64,000 bases of DNA, taken from Paraplanobispora siamensis. GTDB lineage: Bacteria > Actinomycetota > Actinomycetes > Streptosporangiales > Streptosporangiaceae. Made by a program: the position numbers and the translations under genes. The DNA lies in NCBI RefSeq assembly GCF_016863175.1, contig NZ_BOOJ01000040.1:1-64000 (forward strand), in the 5' to 3' direction. Each line of letters opens with the position of its first letter. The stretch's first letter is position 1. The notes beneath the pieces were generated by a model. The model worked only from the letters and a program-made list of their open reading frames with translations. It searched no databases and was not told the DNA's origin. Below are positions 1 to 8,152 of this stretch, piece after piece.

Positions 1-295
1 GCCGGTCTTCGCGTCAACCTCTGCGCACGGGCACGTACGCGTGGTCGTCGAGCACATGCGGCCCTCACATCCGGGATCGCAGTACGTCGATCTCGCAGCC
101 CGGCGACGACGGGCCGAAGCCGTGCTCGATCAGTCAGCGGATCGCCGCAGGCTTCGCGCGACTACCACGTGCGGGTCACCGTAATGGGCGGACATGCCAT
201 GACGACTCCCGGTAGACCGAGCGGCTTAGGCGCCGCGATCCCACCTGGTCACCGCGTGCCCGGTCACCGCGTCCCGTCTGCCGGGGACGACCGCC
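1..295. other. No recognisable gene
   Basis: I see no supported coding region here. Short frames on both strands lack codon-bias support or a ribosome site. The stretch lies downstream of the first gene's stop codon and may hold the tail of something outside the window. Confidence 0.5.
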
Positions 296-1651
296 CTAGC
301 CACCGGACGAAGCGCCACCGCCGGACGCCCCGTCACCCGGGGCGGCCTGTCCGCGGGCGACGTAGAGGTTCATGTCGGTGAAGTCGAGGGTGATGGTGTT
401 GGGCTTGTGGAAGCTGTGGAAGAAGGCGGCCGGCACGTCGAACCCGTGGGGGCTGAGCGGCGAGTTCGCGTTCGGGTTCGTGAAGCAGTAGACGCCGTTG
501 GCGGTGACGTCGCCGAGGCGCATCTCCTTCGGGTAGCAGGGGTAGGTGACGGTCGGGTGGCTGCCGACGAAGGTCTCGACCGGGCGGTCGCGGTCGATGC
601 GGATCTGCAACTGCTTGGCCGTCGCCCCGTTCACGATCCCGGCGACCTCGCTGTGTCCGCCGAAGAGCACGCCCACCACGCCTGTGTCGGAGCCGGCGGC
701 ACCGGTGAGGCTGCCCCGGCTGTGGAGCGCGTGCTCGCGGGCGATCCACATCGGCAGGGGCCCGGCGCCCGCCCGCCGGGCGGCGGCGCGTGCCTTGGCG
801 GCCGTTCCGGGGGTCCGGCGCCGCAGGATCAGCCGACGGCCGGCGTAGTCGAAGGTGGTCAACAGGTGGTAGAAGATCCACATGCCGATCATGCCGTCGC
901 TGTCGGTGTCGACGTCTTCACCCGACTCCGTCGTCGACCAGCTCACGGGGACGTTGCGCAGCTCGATGCCGCCCAGCTTGAGGGAGTTCAGCGCCCCGTA
1001 GTGCACCCATACGGTGCCGTTCAAGTAGTCGATCTTCTCGCTGGCGACGGGGCTCAGCCCGGCCTCCTTGGCCACCGTCGCCGACACCTGCAGCGACGGG
1101 GCGCCGGTGTAGAACGTGAAGCGCTTCGTCGGCCCGCCGTTGACCGAGGCCTCCACCAGCGGCTCCGGGTCCATCTGCTTCCAGGGCAGCTGCGCGGTGT
1201 CGCCGTGGACCTGATACGGCTCGCCGGAGAACGCCGCGAACCATTTGGCGTAGCTGACCTCGCCGGCGGCTCGCCAGTGCGGTGCCGACAGGGAGAGCTT
1301 GTCCTGCCGGATGTAGCAGTCGGCCAGGAGCCGGTTGGTGTCCTTGTCGTCGGGCGCCAGCGCGAGGGCCAGCTTGAGGTGTCTCTCGGCATCGGGGAAC
1401 CGGTTGGCCAGCAGCCCGACGTAGCCGCGTCGGCGGGCCGCGTGCAGGTTCTTGGGATCCTTTCTCAGGATCTCCTCGTACGCGCGGCCGGCCTGCTCGA
1501 ACTTCCCGGCCTTGAACAGCGCGTCCGCGTCACCGCCGCCGGCCAGCGCCGTGGCCGTCTTGCCGAGCAGCGGCGCCGTCGCGGCCGCACCGGCCACCAC
1601 GGCGGCGCCCCGCAACAGCGAACGCCGGTCCCATTGTCTGTCATCAGCCAT
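296..1651 (-). CDS. Tat-exported TPR protein with retropepsin-like lobes
   Basis: A protein of about 451 residues. The N-terminus has a twin-arginine signal (DRRSLLRG followed by an Ala-rich hydrophobic stretch), so it is probably exported folded by Tat. Residues about 40-130 form two or three TPR-like helical repeats. The rest resembles two lobes of bacterial retropepsin-like aspartic proteases: one contains YTGAPSLQVS and later DGMIGMWIFYHLLTTFDYAGRRLIL-like strands, and a second repeats this plan to the C-terminus. The expected catalytic D in lobe one (DTGA) reads Y (YTGA), so the protein may be a non-catalytic or altered family member. Start: ATG at 1651; an in-frame ATG at 1663 is an alternative. 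The fold assignment is by eye; the Tat signal is clear. Confidence 0.6.
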   Translation of the reverse strand: MADDRQWDRRSLLRGAAVVAGAAATAPLLGKTATALAGGGDADALFKAGKFEQAGRAYEEILRKDPKNLHAARRRGYVGLLANRFPDAERHLKLALALAPDDKDTNRLLADCYIRQDKLSLSAPHWRAAGEVSYAKWFAAFSGEPYQVHGDTAQLPWKQMDPEPLVEASVNGGPTKRFTFYTGAPSLQVSATVAKEAGLSPVASEKIDYLNGTVWVHYGALNSLKLGGIELRNVPVSWSTTESGEDVDTDSDGMIGMWIFYHLLTTFDYAGRRLILRRRTPGTAAKARAAARRAGAGPLPMWIAREHALHSRGSLTGAAGSDTGVVGVLFGGHSEVAGIVNGATAKQLQIRIDRDRPVETFVGSHPTVTYPCYPKEMRLGDVTANGVYCFTNPNANSPLSPHGFDVPAAFFHSFHKPNTITLDFTDMNLYVARGQAAPGDGASGGGASSGG

Positions 1652-1663
1652 GTCTTCTCCCAT

Positions 1664-2621
1664 TCGTGATCGTCTTTGCCGCGACTTTCCGCCCGACGGA
1701 CGGTCGCAGCGGCCCGGCCGGTTCACCTCGCCCCGTTTGACCGCACCGACCCGATCCGGGTGGCCCGGATCGGTGGCCGCACGCCGGGCCGAGGCCATCT
1801 GGACGGCCGACCCGTCCGGCTCCGACCAGCCGACCGGTACGGTCGCCGTGCCGCAGTCCGCCTCCGGCTTGTCCGGACACGGCGTCCCGTCCGCGTTCCC
1901 GTCCGGCGGTGGACGGTTCGGGTCAAGGCCGGCTCAAGGCCGGCTCAAGGCCCTCCCGCACGGCCGGTCATCCCGATCGGCGTCACTCACGACACGCCGC
2001 CGGGTTTCGCCGCACGCTCGGTGATTCGCACGCGACCTGCCCGTCGACGCGCCCACTATCTCGGGGCCATGTCCCCGCCTCGTCCGCGCCGTGTCATGAC
2101 CGGGTCACGGCCGCAGCCGACGGTGGCGATCGTCAAGAAACCGGGGCACGTGGCAGACAACGCGCACCTCGGCGGCCTCGACAGGTAGCGCTCCCGCCAC
2201 CGGCTCCGCTTCACCGGTCATCGCGTTCACGTCGCACCGCTGCATCTCACGCAAGCAGTTTCAGCGACGGGGGAGGCGACCACGGGCCTGCTGCGTGCCG
2301 AATGGATCCCCTAACCGTTGTCGTCGGACAAGGCCGGCTGTTCCGCCGCCTCGACGACGCCGTCAGACGGCAGTGCTCCTCGATGACGGACGGTGCGGCG
2401 GTGATCGGCTCACCCGGCAGAATCCAGCAGACGCGCGCCCAAGGTGGCCGACCGGGCTGCTGGTCGCGGCCATGGAGGAAGACCGGCTCAGCGCTCCGTC
2501 CGGTGCGCTCTGAGAGGCCATATCCGGCACCGCTCGCCGAGCGGGGACCGGATGCTGCGCGGCCGTCCTCCCGGGCCGGCATGCGGCCGAAAACAGCCTC
2601 GATCTCGGATCCGCCTGCCGG
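1664..2621. other. Long gap with no supported gene
   Basis: About 950 bases between two leftward genes. Open frames exist on both strands, as expected at this GC content, but none shows a family resemblance, a ribosome site or consistent codon use. It contains a short tandem repeat (1923-1953) and otherwise nothing I can name. Promoter elements for the leftward Tat gene should lie near 1664-1750. Confidence 0.4.
1923..1953. repeat. 11-bp tandem repeat, about 2.8 copies
   Basis: The unit TCAAGGCCGGC occurs at 1923 and 1934, with a partial copy at 1945. It lies in non-coding DNA upstream of the Tat-protein gene. No function is apparent; slippage is the simplest origin. Confidence 0.7.
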
Positions 2622-3164
2622 TCAGGGCTTGAAGCGCCGCACGAAATCGGTGGCCGCCTGCTGGGTCGCCCCCCCGACTGATAGCTGGACGGCTCCGCCG
2701 GTGATCGCGTCTGTGACCGTCGGAGCAGCCTCGACCACCCCGTCCACGACCATGGCCAGCTGGTTGCGGGGATAGGGCTGGCCCGCCGCCCGGCCGCTCA
2801 GCTGGCCGAACGCCGCGCCGTCGGCGGAGACGAAGGTGATCACCACCACCCACTGACTGCTGTCGGGCAGTTTCTCCGCCCGCATCTGCCGGGCTTGCCT
2901 GACCGTCATCCCCTCACCCAGCCGGTAGCAGAAGGATCCGTCCTCACTGCGTAGATCCGGGCTTGTACAGGAGGAGCCGTCCTTGGCCTCCAGCACCGGC
3001 CGGAAGCTCAAGGGAGTGACAAGCCCGAACGGGGGCCCATCGGCCGCGCCGGAACGGTTCAGCGCGACGATCGCCACCCCCGCCCCCACCATGGCCGCGA
3101 TGACCAGGATCGCGATGATCCATCGGGTTCGGCGCCGGGACGGGACACGTGTTTCCTTCATCAT
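2622..3164 (-). CDS. Membrane-anchored SecDF P1-head-like protein
   Basis: About 180 residues. A short basic N-terminus (RRRTRW) precedes one transmembrane helix (IIAILVIAAMVGAGVAIVAL), then an extracytoplasmic domain. The C-terminal 110 residues match the SecDF P1 head subdomain pattern: a Cys-containing start (SSCTSP, FCYRLG), WVVVITF, DGAAFGQLSGRAAG, NQLAMVVDGVV and APTVTDAITGGAVQLS. In SecD this subdomain assists export on the trans side; here it stands alone, as in many actinobacterial lipoprotein-like or anchored homologues, and its role is unknown. Start chosen at the ATG-ATG pair (3164/3161), because residues upstream are not family-like and lack a ribosome site. No partner gene is adjacent. 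Confidence 0.75.
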   Translation of the reverse strand: MMKETRVPSRRRTRWIIAILVIAAMVGAGVAIVALNRSGAADGPPFGLVTPLSFRPVLEAKDGSSCTSPDLRSEDGSFCYRLGEGMTVRQARQMRAEKLPDSSQWVVVITFVSADGAAFGQLSGRAAGQPYPRNQLAMVVDGVVEAAPTVTDAITGGAVQLSVGGATQQAATDFVRRFKP

Positions 3165-3620
3165 CGCTCCATGGACGAGGCAGCCGGCGATCACCTGAGG
3201 ACCATGAACGCTAGCCCCGCGCCGCGGTGCCGGGCGTCCCTCACAAGGGTGATCGCGGCTCAGCTCGCCGGATGATGGACGCACCGGCGAACCGGGAACG
3301 AGCATCGATCAGCACCGCTGCCGCGGTGACGACGCCGACCGGTAGGTGCCCTCGGCGCAGCATGCTGCCCGTGGCTGCCAGAGCCGATAGGCGGCCCGAT
3401 CAGCTCACCGGGCCGCCGCCCTGCACCGGCAGCGGACCGGCCGGCAGGTCCGGCGGGCTGCTGTCGGCGCTCACCGCCGGATGAACCGACCAGGCAGCTG
3501 GCGGAGTGGGGGAGCGCGCATACAGCCGCGCGCTGGCGCTGATGATCTCCCATCGGTCACTCCTGCGATTGCGCTACCAGGGCACGCGGTGGTGCTCACT
3601 CGGCAGGCGGCGATGGCCTG

Positions 3621-3764
3621 ATGTCCGACTTCCGGTGCGCCCTGGACGAGCCCGACGAGCAGGACGTCGCCTTGGGCTGGGACACCCACTGCGCGGTCAC
3701 CGCCGACCAGGGCACCGCCCACGGCGCGGTCAACGAAGTCGCCCTGCACGGCAACGTGCTGTAA
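3621..3764 (+). pseudogene. 47-codon remnant, immunity-protein-like
   Basis: A short frame reading MSDFRCALDEPDEQDVALGW, then DTHCAVTADQGTAHGAVNEVALHGNVL. It has the look of the C-terminal half of Imm10-type polymorphic-toxin immunity proteins (D-T-C-V-T followed by a glycine-flanked strand pair), and it stops at the point where that family continues. No ribosome site or upstream domain is present. I treat it as a decayed fragment; the family link is a weak recognition from memory. Confidence 0.3.
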
Positions 3765-3899
3765 GGCGTGTTTCATGACAATGGTCAGCACGGCTTGGAA
3801 CCTGCAGGTGCCCGTCCCGGCGGCCACCTGCGGCGCAGAGGTTTCGATCCCAGGTGCTGTCGCGCTGCCGGCGACGGAACGGAGCTGCGGAACCGCGCC

Positions 3900-4592
3900 T
3901 CAGGGCAGCCGGGCGAGGACGGGGCGGACGAACAGGGGGGTCACCTCGGCATTCCAGACACGGGTGGCAGCCCAGCCATTGGTGGCGTCTTCCTCGCTCT
4001 GACCGGCCAGGCGGCTGCCCCCGGCCAGGCTCGGATCGCGCGAGCCGATCTCAACGATCACGCCCTTCTTCCGCACGGTGAAATACTTCGTCACCGTCTC
4101 CCGCAAGCAGGCATCGGCGCCCAGGCCGGGAAAGTCAACGGTGCACTGCAGGTTGTTCGGGCCGGCGACGAATTTGTCCCAGTTCTGCCGGGCCAGCTCG
4201 GGGCTGCCGGCGAAGAGGACCTCGATGGAGACGGACGCGCTGCGGGAAGGATCGTAGGTGCCGGGAAAGAACACCTCGTATGCGCACCTGGCGCCCGGCA
4301 CGACGAAGTTGTACGGGGCCTCGCCGCCGGTGCTGATGAACTTGCCATCCTCCGACGTGCTGCTGACACGAGTGGTGGACGGCAGGATCGCTCGGATGTC
4401 GGCCTCGGTCAACAGGTCACAGGCGCGCGGCCACTCCCGCGCTCGCAGCCTGCCGCTGTCGGGCGCGGGCAGAGCCAGGGCCAGCGGGCCGCTCGGGGTG
4501 GGTGCCGGTCCGTAGGGCACGACCACGTCCTCGGCGCAGCCGCTCAGCAGCGCGGCCGCCAGGATCGCCGTAAGGAACGCCCGTTTCCGCAC
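3900..4592 (-). CDS. Secreted lipoprotein, DUF3558-like
   Basis: A 230-residue protein with a lipoprotein signal peptide: MRKRAFLTAILAAALLSGC, with the lipobox LLSGC placing the acylated Cys at residue 19. The mature part carries RACDLLTEADIRAILP and a conserved second half with paired cysteines (ARCAYEV, LQCTVDF, DACLRE), which is the general plan of DUF3558-type actinobacterial lipoproteins. It should sit on the outer face of the membrane. Function unknown. It is monocistronic, with gaps on both sides. Confidence 0.75.
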   Translation of the reverse strand: MRKRAFLTAILAAALLSGCAEDVVVPYGPAPTPSGPLALALPAPDSGRLRAREWPRACDLLTEADIRAILPSTTRVSSTSEDGKFISTGGEAPYNFVVPGARCAYEVFFPGTYDPSRSASVSIEVLFAGSPELARQNWDKFVAGPNNLQCTVDFPGLGADACLRETVTKYFTVRKKGVIVEIGSRDPSLAGGSRLAGQSEEDATNGWAATRVWNAEVTPLFVRPVLARLP

Positions 4593-4997
4593 ACCCCGAA
4601 TCTAGAAGGTGATCGAATCCCGCGCCACCGCCCGTTGGAGGGGTAAGGCTGCCGGTGCACCTCGGCACTCCGCGACCGGCTGCGCCGCGGCGTCCCCAGG
4701 ACCAGTCACCGCTCCATGGTGACCAGTGCGGGCGGGGCAAGCTCGCACAGGGCATTGGAGCTCGGGGAGAGCATCGGAGCGAGGACGTACGGCACGGCGG
4801 ATCCGGGTACGGCGCAGAAAGAGAGCAGAAGGAGAGCAGAAGGAGAAGAGCCCTGCCATACGGCCCGGTAACGGGTCGGAGCGCCGATGCCCGGCAGCCG
4901 GGGGTCCGCCTGTGATCAAAGCCCTGACCTGCCGTCGAGTATGTTTCCGTTGCGGTGCTCCTGGCGGGCCGTGATGCCCTCACCCGGTCCTGCCAGG
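4593..4997. other. Gap without a supported gene
   Basis: About 400 bases with no convincing coding frame. It includes the promoter side of the lipoprotein gene and a short purine-rich tandem repeat at 4821-4842. Confidence 0.5.
4821..4842. repeat. 11-bp purine tandem repeat
   Basis: GAGAGCAGAAG is present twice in tandem (4821-4831, 4832-4842) and followed by GAGAAG. It is an A/G-only stretch in non-coding DNA. No function is evident. Confidence 0.75.
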
Positions 4998-5357
4998 TCA
5001 GCGCAGCCACCGCAGAGCTGCATCGGCGCAATCCTCGGGGCTGTCGTTGAAGGCGATGGCTGCACCGGGAGCGTGCCGGTGCACCAGGTTGATGACCTTC
5101 TCGAACAGCTCGAGCAACGGTTCGTGCTTGCGGATGCCGCCTCCGATCACCACACAGCCATAGTCTGTGCGGGTCAGCGCCCGTGCGATCGTTCCTTCAG
5201 GGTCGTCGTCGAGCGTCACCAGGCACCAGTCGGCCTCGAGGTTGTGATCGTCGAAGCGGGCCCGGCCGCGTGCCATCGCCGCCTGGATCGGCTCCGGATC
5301 CCAGCCTTGGATCTTGGCGGGATCCAGGCCGATCACCAGCACGCGTGTCTGTGTCAT
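4998..5357 (-). CDS. Conserved small protein, unknown function
   Basis: A 119-residue cytoplasmic protein starting MTQTRVLVIGLDPAKIQGW. The alternating hydrophobic strands (VLVIGLD, YGCVVIGGGIR, INLVHRHAPGAAIAFN) suggest a small Rossmann-like alpha/beta fold. I know it only as a hypothetical protein found across actinobacteria and proteobacteria. The start is supported by GGAGGAG eight bases upstream. It is followed downstream by the lipoprotein gene after a long gap, so it is probably a single-gene unit. Confidence 0.7.
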   Translation of the reverse strand: MTQTRVLVIGLDPAKIQGWDPEPIQAAMARGRARFDDHNLEADWCLVTLDDDPEGTIARALTRTDYGCVVIGGGIRKHEPLLELFEKVINLVHRHAPGAAIAFNDSPEDCADAALRWLR

Positions 5358-5539
5358 CCGCTCTCCTCCGTGGAATGCCGTTGTGGGATGCCTTTGCGGG
5401 CTGTCCGCAGTCGGCCGTGGTGGCCTGCTGATTCAAACATGGGCGCCGCCGGCGTGTCTGCCGGTGGACTGCGCAGCCGCATGACGCCTCGTTCGTCAGG
5501 GCGAATTTCGCTTGACCGGGACGGTGCTCTCACCGTCAA

Positions 5540-6292
5540 TCACGCGGACTCGCAGATGCACAGCTGAAGCGGCGTATCCACGGCAAAGGGCCGGCCAGAC
5601 CAGTCGCCGAAGCGCTCGACGAGCCGAAGGCCGCCCAGCGAGACGAGCAGCGGCAGCTCCTGTGGGAAGACGCTCCTGATTTCGAGCGGTGCGACGACGA
5701 AGTCGGGCTCGGAGTCGGTCGAGAGGTACCACGTCCCGCGTGTGACTTGCGCAGGCGCATCGTAGATCTCAGCGACATCGACGCTGACGTTGCCACGGTC
5801 AGGATCCATGAACGACAACGACTGCCGGGTGCGCCGTACGCCATCGGCCTCGGCGAGCAGGCGCACGCTCGGGTTGAATACATCGAAGACGAACCGTGCT
5901 CCAGGCGCCAGGTGTCTTCGGACCGACCGGAAGCAGCTCACCAGATCCTCAGCCTCATGCAGATGCAGCAGGGAATTGGCTGTGATGAACACGAAGTCGA
6001 ATGTGCGGCCCAGATCGAAGGCCCGCATGTCGCCCTGCACCCATTCCACCGCCGCCCCGCGCTCGTTCGCCTTGCGCTGAGCCTCAGCCAGCATCTCTGA
6101 CGAGAAGTCCAGACCGACGCACCGATGCCCGTCGGAGGCGATGGGGATCAGCTTGTGCCCGGTGCCGCACCCGAGTTCCAACACGCGCCCGCCCTGCCGA
6201 TTGGCCTCGGCCCGGTAGAAGTCGACTGCGGGTCCGCCGCCCGGGAACATCAGGTCGTACAGCCGCGCGTGCGAGTAGAACGCTTCACTCAT
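5540..6292 (-). CDS. Class I SAM-dependent methyltransferase
   Basis: A 250-residue methyltransferase. Motif I is VLELGCGTGHKLIPIA (about residues 36-51), the acidic residue ending beta-2 lies in CVGLDFSSEMLAEA, and motif IV is VFITANSLLHL. The C-terminal part, with HLAPGARFVFDVFNP and beta strands after it, fits the small-molecule methyltransferase (Methyltransf_25) group. The substrate cannot be read. GGAGGAGGCG lies just upstream of the ATG. No operon partner: flanking genes are 180 and 167 bases away. Confidence 0.88.
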   Translation of the reverse strand: MSEAFYSHARLYDLMFPGGGPAVDFYRAEANRQGGRVLELGCGTGHKLIPIASDGHRCVGLDFSSEMLAEAQRKANERGAAVEWVQGDMRAFDLGRTFDFVFITANSLLHLHEAEDLVSCFRSVRRHLAPGARFVFDVFNPSVRLLAEADGVRRTRQSLSFMDPDRGNVSVDVAEIYDAPAQVTRGTWYLSTDSEPDFVVAPLEIRSVFPQELPLLVSLGGLRLVERFGDWSGRPFAVDTPLQLCICESA

Positions 6293-6459
6293 CGAGCGCC
6301 TCCTCCCTTTCCGAGGTTGCTGTGGTCGACATCTACGGAGAGTGACTCAGCGGCCTGCGCCGACTTCCACCGACCTGGCGCGGCGCGCGCTTCGCGGGTG
6401 CTGCGGGCCTGGGCGCGGGCGGCCCGGTGAGCTGCCCGCTGCGATCGCCGGCGATGGAG

Positions 6460-6798
6460 CTAGGTGCTGTCGCGGCGCAGGTTGGGCACCGTGGCCGGAA
6501 GGTCGAGCAGATCGATGATTTCGGCCAGGCCGGCGGGCATGTTCGTGAGCCGCAGCTGTCCGGGGCCGATCATCTGTGCGGCGCGCACCAGGCCGGTGAT
6601 TCCGGCCGCGTCGATGAAGTCCAGACGGGTGCAGTCGATGATGAGGTCGCGGCCTGGGAGGGCCGCCTGGCCGATGGCGGCCGCCAGGAGATCGCAGGTG
6701 GTCCGGTCCAGCTCGCCGATGAGGTGCACGGTGTGCGGGTGACGGTGATCGGGACGCGCCTCAAACGGCGTTGAAGGGCGCGGTGATGTTGATGCCAT
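6460..6798 (-). CDS. STAS-domain protein, anti-sigma antagonist type
   Basis: A 112-residue STAS domain: TVHLIGELDRTTCDLL at the start, RDLIIDCTRLDFIDAAGITGLVRA in the middle. In RsbV/SpoIIAA-type antagonists the residue before the conserved G is a phosphorylatable Ser; here the loop reads D-A-A-G, so that Ser is absent. It may therefore be a constitutive antagonist or be controlled in another way. The start codon lies inside the KaiC-like gene's 3' end (38-base overlap), so the two are translationally linked. Last gene of a three-gene operon with an HATPase-receiver protein, its probable partner. Confidence 0.85.
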   Translation of the reverse strand: MASTSPRPSTPFEARPDHRHPHTVHLIGELDRTTCDLLAAAIGQAALPGRDLIIDCTRLDFIDAAGITGLVRAAQMIGPGQLRLTNMPAGLAEIIDLLDLPATVPNLRRDST

Positions 6799-8152
6799 CG
6801 TGGGTGATGTCGAATTGGTGGGGCTGCGGGATGTGATGGCTCGCGCGGGTCTTCAAGACGGTCAGCGCTCGCCCGACGTGCGCCTGGTTGCGCAGGTACT
6901 GCAGCAGGATCACGTTGTCGGACAGGTGCGACACGCCGCGCTCCGACAGCCGGGTGTGGCCGTACAGCTCAGCCGATTCGTAGGTGAGCAGCACGCTGAT
7001 GCCCGCCCGGGAGCAATGGTTGAGCAGCGCGTAGACGAACTCCCGGAACCGCTTCTCATCGGGGCAGGCGGCCGCCAGATCGCCGAGGCTGTCGATCACC
7101 AGCCGGTAGGCGCCGGTCGATTGGATGGTCTCGAGCAGGTCGTAGTACCACTGGTCGATGTAGATGTCGTTGGGGGAGTCGCAGCGCAGCACGGCGGCCC
7201 GGTCCTTGACGTCCCAGCCGAATCCGTTGATCATCCGTTCCAGCTGGACGCGGTTTTCCTGCATCGAGGCGAAGACGCCAGGCTCGCCCAGGCGCGCCCC
7301 GCCGTAGATGAACTGCAGTCCCATCACGGTCTTGCCGGAGCCCGAGGGGCCGATCACCAAGGTGGCCGAGCCGGGCCAGTAGCCGTCGCCGACCAGCTCA
7401 TCCAGCGCGGGGATGCCCGAGGTCGCCCGCCGTTCGCCCAGCTCATACGCTCCGGCGTCGATGTCGCTGAGCCGGGGGAAGACTTTGATGCCGGAGGCTT
7501 CGATGCGATAGGCGTGCGCGCCGGAGCGGAAATCGCTGCCGCGCAGCTTCAGCACCCGCAGGGCACGGCTGTCGCGCTGGCCGGTGCCTTCGGTGGCCAG
7601 CAGCACGGCGGCGTCGGCGACCGCCAGCTCCGGGCAGCCCTCCAGCTCATCGCGCCGGTATTCGCCCAGCCACAGCGCCATCGTGCCGGTGGCGGCCAAT
7701 TGGCCTGCCAGCTGGTGGATGAAGCCTTCGAACTCCCGCTCGCCGACCACCCGGTGGCGCAGCGCCCGGAAGCTGTCGATGATCAGAAGCGAGCACGGCT
7801 GCCGTGCGATCCGGTTGCCGATGTGGCTGAGCACGCCGGTCAGGCCGTGCTCGTCGAGCTCGCCGCCGAGGTCCTCGAACAGCACTGAGCGGCCGACGCG
7901 GTCGGGGTCGAAAAACGACAGGGCTTCGCCGAAGTACAAGATCTTGCTCAGGGGTTCGGCGACGGTGCTGAGGTAGAGGGCGGGCAGCTGCTCGGTGCCG
8001 TTGGCGAAGGCGTACTGCTGGGCCAGGACGGTCTTGCCGCTGCCCGGCAGACCCGCGATGAGGGCGATGGAGGGGTTGATCAGACCGCCGTTGAGGATCG
8101 CATCAAGCGGGGCCTGCCCGCTGACCAGTCGTCGCTCAGGCATGGGGCACAT
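6761..8152 (-). CDS. Two-domain KaiC/RAD55-like ATPase
   Basis: About 463 residues with two RecA-like domains in tandem, as in KaiC. Domain 1 has Walker A GLPGSGKT (residues 34-41) and Walker B CSLLIIDSF. Domain 2 has Walker A GPSGSGKT (about 260) and Walker B YRLVIDSLGD. Such proteins hydrolyse ATP and often form hexamers; non-cyanobacterial members act in signalling and are not clocks in the strict sense. It overlaps the upstream HATPase-receiver gene's stop by 17 bases (8 if the ATG at 8143 is used) and the downstream STAS start, so the three products are probably made together. No KaiA or KaiB homologue is present. I infer that it transmits or gates a signal between the HATPase-receiver and STAS proteins. 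Confidence 0.85.
   Translation of the reverse strand: MCPMPERRLVSGQAPLDAILNGGLINPSIALIAGLPGSGKTVLAQQYAFANGTEQLPALYLSTVAEPLSKILYFGEALSFFDPDRVGRSVLFEDLGGELDEHGLTGVLSHIGNRIARQPCSLLIIDSFRALRHRVVGEREFEGFIHQLAGQLAATGTMALWLGEYRRDELEGCPELAVADAAVLLATEGTGQRDSRALRVLKLRGSDFRSGAHAYRIEASGIKVFPRLSDIDAGAYELGERRATSGIPALDELVGDGYWPGSATLVIGPSGSGKTVMGLQFIYGGARLGEPGVFASMQENRVQLERMINGFGWDVKDRAAVLRCDSPNDIYIDQWYYDLLETIQSTGAYRLVIDSLGDLAAACPDEKRFREFVYALLNHCSRAGISVLLTYESAELYGHTRLSERGVSHLSDNVILLQYLRNQAHVGRALTVLKTRASHHIPQPHQFDITHDGINITAPFNAV

Noticed and set aside
407-1669. Long rightward frame opposite the Tat protein gene
   Set aside because: It is a mirror of the real gene caused by high GC content, with no domain or ribosome site; the same holds for most long antisense frames in the window.
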